Shown here in pieces: positions 18,705-26,552 of a DNA stretch of 32,293 nt. Both the position numbers and the translations under genes were made by a program. The notes below the pieces were generated by a model, which saw nothing but the letters and a program-made list of their open reading frames with translations, searched no databases and was not told the origin of the DNA. The DNA lies in the NCBI GenBank assembly GCA_913055215.1, contig CAJXJP010000008.1:1-32293 (forward strand), given 5' to 3'. Source of the DNA: an uncultured Candidatus Altimarinota bacterium (GTDB taxonomy: Bacteria; Patescibacteriota; Gracilibacteria; BD1-5; UBA6164). Every line of letters starts with the position of its first letter. Position 1 is the first letter of the stretch.

Positions 18705-19235
18705 ATGGAAAAACTTTTTATTGATGATTTGTCATGAAATTTTGATAAATCAACATACATAAATGAAATGATTGAAACTCATAATGAAATTCTTTTAGAA
18801 CTTCATTATCTTTCAGATTTTAAAAATGCAAAGATCCTAAGGGATTTTTTAGAAGAATTACTGGTTCAAATGAAAATACCTGCTCAAACGGTCTCACGCT
18901 TTATTTTAGCTGGAGATGAACTCAATAACAATGCTATTGAATATGGAAGTGCTGCGGGCGAATTAAATAAGATGAGAGTGATAGTTAAAAAGGTCGAAAA
19001 AACCTATTCTATACAATTAGAAGTAGAAGATACGGGAACAGGAGAAAAAAGCAAAACAGCAGATGAAATGAGACAAAAACAAAAAGACGTACTTGAAAAA
19101 TGATTCAGAAATCATAGTTCTATTAGAGGAAGATGATTGTTTATGATTATTGTTAAAATAATGGATGAACTATATTTTGAAAATTCACAAAAATGATGAC
19201 TTATTGTCTGAATTAAAAAAGATTTACTTGTTTAA
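18705..19235 (+). CDS. RsbW-like serine kinase / anti-sigma factor ATPase
   Basis: 176 residues with a GHKL (HATPase_c_2) fold. The N box is GDELNNNAIEYGS (residues 70-82), the G1 box is VEDTGTGE, and the G2 box is RGRGLFMIIVKIMDE; the second Gly of RGRG is TGA. This organisation is that of RsbW/SpoIIAB-type kinases, which bind sigma factors or phosphorylate an antagonist. No STAS antagonist or sigma gene is adjacent, so the partner is unknown. Its last 12 bp overlap the 3' end of the convergent ftsQ-like gene inside a shared terminator. Confidence 0.82.
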
Positions 19236-19248
19236 GTAAATCTTTTTT
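19215..19248. terminator. Bidirectional terminator made of two overlapping gene ends
   Basis: A6, GATTTACTT, loop GTTT, AAGTAAATC, T6. The plus-strand stop (19233-19235) and the minus-strand stop (19224-19226) both lie inside the hairpin, and each T-run terminates one transcript. Confidence 0.9.
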
Positions 19249-20177
19249 AAATTCTTTTTACATTGTGCTTCTGTATCTTTTTGGCAATAGAATAATTTAT
19301 TTTTTATTCTTAAGTCCATATAAATTAAATCGGCAGTAGTAATTTTTGCATGTTCTTTGTTGAAAATCGCAAGTTTTTTGATTTGCTCATCTATTTGATC
19401 AGTTAAACTGAAGATAAGAAGTGCATCATCTTCCATTGCTAAATGAACTTCACGAATTTCAGGATAATATAAAATATTTTTTAATTGAATATCAATAATA
19501 TTTTCTTTTGTTAATTGAATGACTTCATCAATTTTCACTAAATAATCTTCTCTTAATATTTGTTTATAATCAAGAAAACCATATTTAGAATAATCTTTTT
19601 TCAATTCTATAGTCTTAAGATTTTCATCTGGAGACTGAGGAATTGCGGTACCATTTCTCGTTAATACATAACTTTTATCATGAATAACGGTGTTATAAAT
19701 ACTCGGTGATGATATTGCACGAATCTTAATACTATCAGGTAATGAAAAACTTAATTTCACATCAGTAATATGGTTTTGATAGCTATTTAGTCTTGATAAA
19801 ACATCAGAAGTATTTATGTCAAAAATCTTTTTTCAACGAATATTGTTTAATGAATCATAGGCAATATTTTGATTTATATTATTATCATCACGGATAATAT
19901 TTATATATTTTATATTAAACGTATTTCAATAATACAAACAGATAAATAAAAATATAAGGATTCATATAAGTGCAAAATAATAGTTTACAATATTATTTCC
20001 GAAAACTTTAAATTTTTGAAGACAAGAAAAGTGAAAATGCAGTTGTCTTTTTCTTTTTTTAAATTCTCTTTTTTTACAATTATTCAGAACAGGTGATGCA
20101 CAAGATTTTCTTCTTTTTTTTCTTTTAGGAATATATTTTTCTAATAATTTCATTAGTTTTTCCTGGATATGCTTCAT
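19224..20177 (-). CDS. ftsQ: FtsQ/DivIB-like cell division protein
   Basis: 317 residues. A very basic cytoplasmic tail (PKRKKRRKS, KKREFKKRKR) precedes a single membrane helix (about 66-88, ALIGILIFLFICLYY). A POTRA-like domain follows: FNIKYINIIRD, then NIRGKKIFDINTSDVLSRL, and VKLSFSLPDSIKIRAIS. This order (a strand, a G-x-x-I-F segment, then V-x-x-S-x-P-x-S-I-x-I) is the FtsQ pattern for the essential septal complex that bridges FtsA/FtsZ with wall synthesis. The start lies 15 bp after the rbfA stop, so the two are an operon. A POTRA-only relative is the alternative, since the C-terminal half is not motif-rich. Confidence 0.65.
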
Positions 20178-20192
20178 ATTTTTAGAAAAAAA

Positions 20193-20531
20193 TTAAATAT
20201 CTAAACTATTTATTGTGTTGTTAATTGATTGTGAAAGTTCTCCAGAATCATCATATCTATAACGAATACGAGGAATTTTACGTAAAACCATTGATTTGTG
20301 GAATCTGTGTTGAATATCTTTATTGTGTTTAGCAAGAGCTTTTGTTAAATTTTCAGGATTTTTAAAAGCACTTACATAAACATCAAGGTATGATAGATCA
20401 GAGCTTAACTTCACTCCACTTACGTTAATAAGTCCAAATTCAGTTTGTGCTTCTTGCATTTCTTCAAGTATAAAGCTTGAGATAAGAGATTGTGCAACAT
20501 TTTCTAATTTTTTTAATCTTTCTGAGTTCAT
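20193..20531 (-). CDS. rbfA: Ribosome-binding factor A
   Basis: 112 residues with a KH-type RbfA fold. Features are MNSERLKKLENVAQSLIS at the N-terminus, GLINVSGVKLSSDLSYLDVYVS in the centre (quoted in part), and RKIPRIRYRYDDSGELSQSINNTI at the end, where family members have P-x-L-x-F-x-x-D-x-S-x-E-x-x-x-x-I. RbfA assists 16S maturation of the 30S subunit. No TGA occurs. It is first in an operon with ftsQ and diverges from the bS21 gene. Confidence 0.9.
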   Translation of the reverse strand: MNSERLKKLENVAQSLISSFILEEMQEAQTEFGLINVSGVKLSSDLSYLDVYVSAFKNPENLTKALAKHNKDIQHRFHKSMVLRKIPRIRYRYDDSGELSQSINNTINSLDI

Positions 20532-20587
20532 TTTATATGTATATATATTAATATTAATTCGTCTTTAATATATTGAGTATTTTTGTT

Positions 20588-20615
20588 TTGACAAATGAAA
20601 TTTTTTAAATAGAAT
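20588..20615 (+). promoter_or_regulatory. Promoter of the bS21 gene
   Basis: TTGACA (20588-20593), 16 bp, TAGAAT (20610-20615); start point near 20622. Confidence 0.7.
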
Positions 20616-20623
20616 CTTTTGGC

Positions 20624-20669
20624 TTTACAGATTTTTATCTGTAAAATTTATTATAAATTTCCTAAGGAG
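20624..20669 (+). promoter_or_regulatory. Structured 5' leader of the bS21 gene with strong SD
   Basis: TTTACAGAT/ATCTGTAAA (20624-20632 and 20637-20645) forms a perfect 9-bp hairpin with a TTTT loop at the predicted 5' end of the mRNA. A second hairpin, AAATTTA/TAAATTT (20644-20660), overlaps its last two bases and ends just before AAGGAG (20664-20669). The arrangement could protect the mRNA or gate the SD. Confidence 0.5.
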
Positions 20670-20679
20670 ATAGAAAAAC

Positions 20680-20880
20680 ATGATTTACGCTACAAGAAAC
20701 GACGGTGAAACTAATGAAAAACTAATTTTAAGATACAAAAAATTATTTTTCCAATCAAGAATCGCTAGCAAAATTAAAACAGAAAGATACGCTGTTAAAC
20801 AAGCAAACAAAAGAAAACAAAGAATTAAAGCGATTGTTAGAGGTAACTACAGAGATCTAAACACTAAAGTTTATTTCTAG
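20680..20880 (+). CDS. rpsU: 30S ribosomal protein bS21
   Basis: 66 residues, very basic. NDGETNEKLILRYKKLFFQS corresponds to the bS21 opening (E-x-x-x-x-A-L-x-R-F-K-R), and the rest is a Lys/Arg-rich helix (VKQANKRKQRIKAIVRGNYR), as in bS21. Length and charge fit. bS21 sits near the 3' end of 16S rRNA and the SD:anti-SD helix. The ATG is preceded at 10 nt by AAGGAG. It has no TGA codon and ends in TAG, one of two TAG stops in the window. Confidence 0.75.
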   Translation: MIYATRNDGETNEKLILRYKKLFFQSRIASKIKTERYAVKQANKRKQRIKAIVRGNYRDLNTKVYF

Positions 20881-20900
20881 TCAACTAGCATAAGCATGAT

Positions 20901-20936
20901 AAAAACACTTTAAAATTTATTTTAGAGTGTTTTTTC
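20901..20936 (+). terminator. Terminator of the bS21 gene
   Basis: AAAAACACTTTAAAAT pairs with ATTTTAGAGTGTTTTT (one mismatch), then T-rich. Confidence 0.85.
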
Positions 20937-20990
20937 TTTACAAAAAAAATCTCAGAGTTACACTTATAAAAATATTTTCAATTATTCGTT

Positions 20991-22343
20991 ATGTTTAAAA
21001 AAATTGTATGACTTGGTTTCTCTACAAAAGGGAAAAAAGCAAAAGATGTAGAAAAATATATTCAATCATTAGTTGAGGGGGGAGCAACTGAGTTTTTTAC
21101 GGGATATAATCCTCCATACTGGTCTGATAAATTTTGATTTGAAGTAAGTCCAAATGGAAGATTTGCCGAACATGAACAAATCACAGATATTGAAACACTC
21201 AAAGCTATTGTGATAGAAGTGCATAAGCATAATTTAGAAGTATTTATTAACCTAAATGCATGGTATTACACTGATGAGACGTTTCCATTAATTCAAAAAA
21301 TGGTTGAAGAATTTGAAGAAATTTGAGTTGATGGAATTATTTGTTGAAATATTTCTATACTTGAGTATTTAAAAGAATCAAACTATAGTGGAAAAGTGAA
21401 TATTTCGACGATTATGGCTGTTTACAATACTCAAGCGATACAATTCATGCTAGATAATTACAAAGTCAATAAAGTGATTTTAAGCCGCGAAGTTACATTA
21501 AAAGAAATTGAGAAAATAGTTACTCATTTTCCTGATGTGTTATTTGAAGTTTTCTGAGAAGGGGATTTCTGTCGTTATAATAATGGTTTATGTTTTGCTG
21601 AACATAAGTATTGAGCAAAAGATATTTGTACAATAGTTGTGAATGATTTAGTGTTAAAAAAGAGATATAGACCAGATTTTAAAAAAATTCTTCAAGATGC
21701 GGAACTTTCAAATGAAGATAAAATTAAAGAATTATCAGATGATTTCAAAAATACATTCGAAGAAATAGAACAATTATTTTTATTAATCGATATTTGATTA
21801 GAGGATAAAGATTCCCTTATTTGAAAACTTGAAACAATAGTAAATCGTAATAAAAATAATGTAGATTTATTTTATGATGCGATGAAACCATTAACTGATA
21901 TAAGAAATAAAAATATACTTACTTTTTTAAAAGCAGTAAAATATATTTCTATAGAAAATGAAGAATATAAATGATTAGCAGATGAGATTGAAAAATCTAT
22001 AAAAACTTGAATGCAATATAATTTAGAAAAAGCTAAAAATATAGGCTGAAGTGCAAAATTAAAAGCAGAAGAACTTGCAAGTTTCTATGCAAAAGGGGAT
22101 AACCTTAATTTATATAGCTATTTATTCTTTTCTCAGTTTTCGAATATTGAAACTGTGAAATTTCCTACAAGAGGGAGAAATTACAATGAAAAAATACAAA
22201 TTATTACAAAAGTCCTCGAATCATGAAAATTAGATGAATCTGAGTATTTTGACAGAGCAATAAATATAGAAAGAACACATTATGATCTAACTTATTTATT
22301 CGGAGATAAACTATGGTTTAGAAAATTACTGAAAAATATGTAA
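20991..22343 (+). CDS. Peptidase U32 family protein
   Basis: 450 residues. The N-terminal TIM-barrel-like part has LVEGGATEFFTGYNPPYW (GGADaxyxG-type motif), VFINLNAWYY and VDGIICGNISILEYL. The family core KVILSREVTLKEIEKI is followed by LFEVFGEGDFCRYNNGLC, the U32 hallmark with paired cysteines. U32 members are mostly RNA hydroxylation factors (RlhA, TrhP) or collagenase-like proteins; an Fe-S-dependent tRNA or rRNA role is plausible. The C-terminal 180 residues are helical and not recognised. It reads through more than ten TGA codons. It is monocistronic, ending in a strong terminator. Confidence 0.85.
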
Positions 22344-22344
22344 A

Positions 22345-22583
22345 AGAAAAAGCCCAGCATTGCTGGGCTTTTTTAGATTTTTTTATTTTTAATCACAGTA
22401 TATAACTTTGAGAGTTCTCAGGTTATGGAATGGTGAGAACATATAATGTGATTGACCATCCTTGGCAGGTTTCCCCATTCAGATACTAACTTCACGATCT
22501 TTGTAGCGAAGACTCCATTAATATCTTTCATCAAAAATAAACAAATCTGTTTAGTGTTTGTTAGAATACTACCTAACAAAGCG
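22345..22583 (-). ncRNA. Structured minus-strand RNA resembling the 23S rRNA 5' domain
   Basis: A stretch of about 330 bp without a gene. On the minus strand it holds a promoter (22590-22616), a hairpin TTTGTTAG/CTAACAAA (22580-22557), then GATGAA (22532-22527). A 9-bp stem AGATATTAA/TTAGTATCT closes just before TGAATGGGGAAACC (22481-22468). A hairpin GTTCTCA/TGAGAAC with ATTCCATA in its loop, an outer AATCACA/TGTGATT stem and the shared terminator complete it. GATGAA, GAATGGGGAAACC and a TCCATA loop occur in the same order in bacterial 23S rRNA near its 5' end. The conserved GGTGGATGCC upstream is missing. It could be a decayed rRNA copy or an rRNA-mimicking RNA. Confidence 0.5.
22346..22374. 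terminator. Bidirectional terminator, U32 gene and minus-strand ncRNA
   Basis: AAAAAGCCCAGC, loop ATT, GCTGGGCTTTTTT. A-run and T-run flank both sides, so it can also end the minus-strand transcript at 22583-22345. Confidence 0.92.
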
Positions 22584-22589
22584 AGATGA

Positions 22590-22616
22590 ATTATATGAAA
22601 ATATAAAATAAGTCAA
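22590..22616 (-). promoter_or_regulatory. Candidate promoter of the minus-strand RNA
   Basis: Minus-strand TTGACT (22616-22611), 15-bp spacer, TATAAT (22595-22590); predicted start near 22583. Confidence 0.45.
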
Positions 22617-22654
22617 TTATTAAAATAAAATACAGAAACTTAGTGTTATAATCG

Positions 22655-22682
22655 TTGACAAAATAGCCAAAATCGTTAGATT
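22655..22682 (+). promoter_or_regulatory. Promoter of yebC
   Basis: TTGACA (22655-22660), 16 bp, TAGATT (22677-22682). Confidence 0.5.
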
Positions 22683-22710
22683 TATATAAATTATTTTCTA
22701 ATTAAAAATT

Positions 22711-23481
22711 ATGGGAAGAGGTCCAGTAGTACAAGCTAGAAAAAATGCAGTAAATGCAGCAAAATGAAAAGTATTTGCTATTCATGCAAAGTTAATTGCC
22801 ATCGCTGCGCAAAAAGGTTGAGATCCAGATCAAAATCCAGGACTTGATGCAGCAATGCATAAAGCTAGAAAAGCAGGAGTTCCAAATGATAATATTGAAA
22901 GAGCTATTAAAAAATGAACAGGGGAAGATAAGGATGCTGCTCAAATCTTAGAAATCAATTATGAAGGATATGCTCCAGGAGGAGTTGCTATTATGGTTTC
23001 TGTACTAACAGATAATAAAAATAGAACAGTAGCAAGTATTCGTCATACATTTACAAAATTTTGAGGAAATATGTGAGAAAATGGGGCAGTTTCATGGATG
23101 TTTCACAGAAAAGGGGTAATTTTCATTGATCCAACAAAACATAATTATGAATCAATTGAAGAAATGGTTTTTGAAACAGCTGCAGAAGATATAATAGGGG
23201 AAGACTCATATATTAAAATTATTACTTCAGTTGATGATTTTCACGATGTTGAAAAATATTTTGAAGAAAAAGGCGTGGAAATAATGGAATCAAAACTTGA
23301 TTTTGTTGCAGATAATGAAATTGAAATTGATGATTTTGATAAAGCGTTAAAATTCAAAAAAATGATGGAGGCTTTTGATGAAGATGAAGATGTAAATACT
23401 GTTTCTACAAATGAAGTTATTTCTGATGAACTCAGTGCAGAAGTAGATGCATTTATTGAAAAAAATACATTTAAGTGTTAA
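22711..23481 (+). CDS. yebC: YebC/PmpR family protein
   Basis: 256 residues, full length for the YebC/TACO1 family. The N-terminus [27 protein letters not shown] is a variant of the usual GHSKWxxIKHRK opening (quoted in part). [29 protein letters not shown] and [29 protein letters not shown] are near-perfect family blocks (in part), followed by [19 protein letters not shown]. The glycines in KKGTGE, FGGN and MGENG are TGA. YebC proteins act as transcriptional regulators or, as shown for relatives, relieve ribosome stalling at polyproline. It is monocistronic. Confidence 0.94.
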
Positions 23482-23512
23482 AAAAAACTATTCCAATTGG
23501 AATAGTTTTTTT
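23482..23512 (+). terminator. Terminator of yebC
   Basis: AAAAAACTATTCC, AATT, GGAATAGTTTTTTT; palindromic and potentially bidirectional. Confidence 0.9.
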
Positions 23513-23530
23513 AATTATTTTTTAATAAAA

Positions 23531-23560
23531 AAAAAGATAATCTTTCGATTATCCTTTTTT
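23531..23560 (-). terminator. Terminator of rpmG overlapping its stop codon
   Basis: Minus-strand GATAATC, GAAA tetraloop, GATTATC, then a long T-run. The rpmG TAA (23551-23549) is inside the first arm, so the last codons encode part of the terminator. Confidence 0.8.
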
Positions 23561-23731
23561 AATTTCTTTCATTTTTAACACTTCGTGTTTTCTAGTTACT
23601 TTGTTGTATTTTCTTAGTTCTGGACCTTTTTTCCCAGCTTCAAAGTTCTTTTTTTGGATGTTTGTAGTGTGAACCATGTTTCCAGTTTCTGTTGAATAAA
23701 ATGCAACGTAAGTTCTTTTACCTTTTGCCAT
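23549..23731 (-). CDS. rpmG: 50S ribosomal protein bL33
   Basis: 60 residues. MAKGKRTYVAFYSTETGNM at the N-terminus and KKGPELRKYNKVTRKHEVLKMKE at the end (in part) match the bL33 pattern, including the LRKYxPxxRKH-type block. The four zinc-ligand cysteines of the C+ form are absent, so this is the zinc-free type. bL33 lies at the E site of the large subunit. There is no TGA. The leader upstream is structured, and the terminator overlaps the stop codon. Confidence 0.93.
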   Translation of the reverse strand: MAKGKRTYVAFYSTETGNMVHTTNIQKKNFEAGKKGPELRKYNKVTRKHEVLKMKEIKKG

Positions 23732-23759
23732 TTTCAGCTACGTTAAGTATATAAATTAT

Positions 23760-23805
23760 ATCTCCAACCTAGTTCTCTAGTTTTCGTCGGAATTTACCGG
23801 GAGAT
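23760..23805 (-). promoter_or_regulatory. Structured leader region of rpmG with a 23S-like hairpin
   Basis: Outer arms ATCTCC/GGAGAT enclose two small hairpins on the minus strand: CGG-TAAATT-CCG (23799-23788) and a CTAG-AGAA-CTAG stem. GGTAAATTCCGAC (23798-23786) differs at one of 13 positions from the conserved 23S segment GGTAAGTTCCGAC (helix 71 region). A -10-like TATAAT lies at 23809-23804 and another at 23760-23755. If the upper one is used, only the inner part is transcribed. Confidence 0.45.
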
Positions 23806-23811
23806 TATATG

Positions 23812-23838
23812 AAAAAACTTTTATTTGTAAAGTTTTTT
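23812..23838 (-). terminator. Terminator of frr
   Basis: AAAAAACTTT/AAAGTTTTTT around a 7-nt loop, just past the frr stop. Confidence 0.8.
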
Positions 23839-23847
23839 ATTCGAAAA

Positions 23848-24393
23848 TTAAACTTTCATAATATCAGCTTCTTTTGCTTTGAAATGTTCTTCAGCATTTT
23901 TGTTTGCTGCGTCTACCATTTTTTGTAAATCAGCTTCACTATCTTTTCTTTCATCTTCAGAAATTTCTTTGTCATCTTCAGCTTTTTTGATAGCTTTCAT
24001 AGAGTCCGCTCTCACATTTCTGATTGAAACTTTTGCTTCTTCAAGCATTGTTTTTGCAACTTTAGCAATTTCTTTTCTTCTTTCTTCTGTCATTGGTGGT
24101 ACTTTGATCATTACAGAGTCAGCCATTGTTTGTGGATTTAAACCAAGACCAGAATCAGTAATAGCTTTTGCAATTGCATGAACTACTCCTTTATCCCAAG
24201 GTTTAATCGATAATGTTTGAGAATCTAAAAGACCAACAGTAGCAGAGTTTTTTAGTGGTTGCATTGAACCATAAGCTTCTACTAAGATGTCTTCAACTAA
24301 AGCAGGGTTAGCTCTCCCAACTTGTAGTTTATTGTATTCTGAATCTAAGTGAGTGATAGCTTTATCTAGTCATTGTTGTGCAGTATCTAACAT
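23848..24393 (-). CDS. frr: Ribosome recycling factor
   Basis: 181 residues, normal RRF length. The N-terminal helix carries HLDSEYNKLQVGRANPALVEDI with the conserved VGRANP (family R-x-G-R-A-x-P), then EAYGSMQPLKNSATV, followed by the PWDKGVVHAIAKAITDSGLGLNPQ domain-II block and VPPMTEERRKEIAKVAK (each quoted in part). RRF splits post-termination ribosomes with EF-G. Only one TGA codon is used (residue 8). It has a good promoter and its own terminator. Confidence 0.95.
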
Positions 24394-24424
24394 ATATTAA
24401 AAATGAATAATTATTAATGACCAG

Positions 24425-24452
24425 ATTATATACTTCGAATGAAATAAATCAA
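24425..24452 (-). promoter_or_regulatory. Promoter of frr
   Basis: Minus-strand TTGATT (24452-24447), 16 bp, TATAAT (24430-24425). Confidence 0.65.
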
Positions 24453-24616
24453 GTTTTTTTCCCTAAAATGAGCCATTTTCGAATATGTATATTTATTTGC
24501 TTCTAGAAAAAAATATTTGAATTTGTAAAGTAAAAATTATATGTTTTCTCTTTACAAATAGCGAAAAGATTATAAACTTACTCACAGAAAAATTTATTTG
24601 TTAGAATTACAAAATA

Positions 24617-25333
24617 ATGAAAATCTTAGAAGTAAAAAGTATACATAAAAAATTAGCTGGAAAAAAAGTTCTTAAAGACGTAACATTTTCAGTAAAATCA
24701 GGTGAAATATATTGATTTCTATGACCAAATGGGGCAGGAAAGACAACAACTATGAAATGTATTATGGGATTAATTGAACCAGAACAAGGAGAAATTTTTG
24801 TATTTGGAGAAAAATGATTAACTCAAAAATCAAAAGAAAAAATAGGATTTATGCCAGAAAATACTTATTTATATAAGCATTTAACAGGAAGAGAATTTTT
24901 AGATTTCAATGGAAAATTTTTCGGATTAACTGGAGAAAAATTAGAAAAAAGAGTCAATAAATTACTTAAAAAAGTTGGATTAGAAGAAGCAGCAGATAAA
25001 AGACTTTCAAGTTATTCAAAAGGAATGCTTCAAAGAGTTGGACTTGCACAATCGATTATAAATAAACCAAAATTACTTTTCCTTGATGAACCAATGAGTG
25101 GACTTGATCCAATTGGGCGTAAAATGGTAAAAGATCTAATAGTTTCGCTTAGAGATGATGGCACTACAGTTTTCTTTAATACACATATTTTAGCAGATGT
25201 TGAAAGTATTTGTGATAAACTGAGTATTATTAATAAAGGTCACTTAATCGTTGAATCTAAAAAAATATCAGATGTAGAATGAGATTTAGAAGATTTTTTC
25301 ATTAAGAAAATTGAAGAACATTCAAAAAAATAA
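24617..25333 (+). CDS. ABC transporter ATP-binding protein (ABC-2 type)
   Basis: 238 residues, a complete ATPase domain. Walker A is GPNGAGKTT (36-44), whose first Gly is TGA. The Q-loop region is [21 protein letters not shown] (in part), the signature SYSKGMLQ (132-139) is a variant of LSGGQ typical of the ABC-2/drug-exporter group, Walker B is LLFLDEP (153-159), the D-loop is SGLDP, and the H-loop is FFNTHIL. No permease gene adjoins on either side, so the membrane partner is elsewhere. TAGAAT (24602-24607) ends 9 nt before the ATG. Confidence 0.92.
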
Positions 25334-25357
25334 AAAACTCCCAATTGGGAGTTTTTT
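25333..25357. terminator. Bidirectional terminator, ABC ATPase and ftsA
   Basis: AAAACTCCC, AATT, GGGAGTTTT with A-run and T-run flanks. It lies between two convergent genes and touches the ftsA stop codon. Confidence 0.88.
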
Positions 25358-26543
25358 ATTTTTTTTCAATATGTGAAATAGCTTTTTTTAGAGATTCTTC
25401 AATAGGATCTTTTTCTTTTTTGATAAAATCAAGTGCGCTCATCATCATAGCATAGATGTTAAGGTTTGATTTTGATGAATCGATATTTTCTAAATATTGA
25501 ATTTTCGGTGTAACAAAAGAAATATCTTTTGCAATTTTGAATGAATATTTATTTAAATTCGTTTCTTGCAAATAATTTTTTAAAAATTTATTTGCTCATC
25601 ATCCAATCATAAAGAAATCACTTGGACAAACTTGTTCTTCTAGTATTTCTTCAAGAGAGACGATGAGAATATCTTTAAAAATATTTAAAAATTCTTCTTT
25701 TTCTTCTCAATATTTATCAGAATCTATATTTTTAATAATTTCAATTTTTGTCTTATCTTGGTTTTTTTGAATATTCGCAATAAGAGCATCTATTCAAACA
25801 GGAACTTTTTTTACTCACAAGATTTGTTTATCTTTTTGAACGATAACAGAGGTGTGAGCATTTCCAATATCAACGATAACAATATCTTTTTTCTTTTTAA
25901 AAAGTTTTGTGATCGCAAATTCACAAGGAAGTATTTGAATTACTTTTTTATCAAGTTCTCTTCCTATTTTTTGTATAATTTCATACTGATGTTGAGGAAT
26001 GAAAATATTTAATAATCCAAGGTTAATTTGTTCAGGAGTAGCATCTAATAGTTTTTTTGTGGCAGTTCCATCAACTTTTATTTCAGAAACTCATCCGATA
26101 ATTAATTTTAAATCACGGGCTTTGTATCCAGATGTTGAGAGAATTTTTTTATAATGTTTTTTTACTGCAATTTGTTCTAAATTATCCATAATAGAAGCCA
26201 ATTCACTTTTTTGAATTGGCTTTTTTGGAAGTGAACGAATATGATTCACTTTGCTTGATTCAATAAATAATTCATCAAAAGGAATATTCATAATAACTTC
26301 AGAAATTTTTTCTCAAGCGTCAGCTTCTGCCTTTTTTATAGCACTTTTAATGCTTTTACAGGCGGCTGGAATATTTGTAAATTCTTGATGAAGAGAAATT
26401 TGTGAATCTTGCCTTTTTTCTCAATATCATATTAATTCTATATCACGATTATGGAAAGAACAAATGGCAACACGTACTTTATAGGTTCAAATATCTATGA
26501 TTCCTATAACTTGAGGAGCCAATTTTTTCTTTATAAAATTCAT
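25356..26543 (-). CDS. ftsA: FtsA-like actin-fold cell division protein
   Basis: 395 residues with an actin/Hsp70 ATPase fold. The phosphate-1 motif GIIDIGTYKVRVAIC is at residues 14-28; KSAIKKAEADAGEKISEVIMNIP follows (in part), which matches the FtsA region before the inserted 1C domain. Phosphate-2 is IVIVDIGNAHTSVIV, with VPVGIDALIANI after it, and the adenosine motif is FFMIGGGANKFLKN. The C-terminus ends with an acidic/basic helix that may serve as membrane tether. PilM is the other actin-like candidate, given the nearby pilN/pilO-like genes, but the order and 1C region favour FtsA. It is the last gene of a unit with the TPR protein (9 bp upstream). Confidence 0.7.
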
Positions 26544-26552
26544 ATAATAGAT

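Noticed and set aside
22345-22583. RNase P RNA, tmRNA or 6S RNA
   Set aside because: I find no GAGGAAAGTC-type CR-I block, no tRNA-like ends, and no 6S-type bubble; the motifs seen match only the 23S 5' domain.
23879-24181. Plus-strand ORF inside frr
   Set aside because: It is a Ser/Leu/Phe-rich antisense shadow of the conserved RRF sequence.
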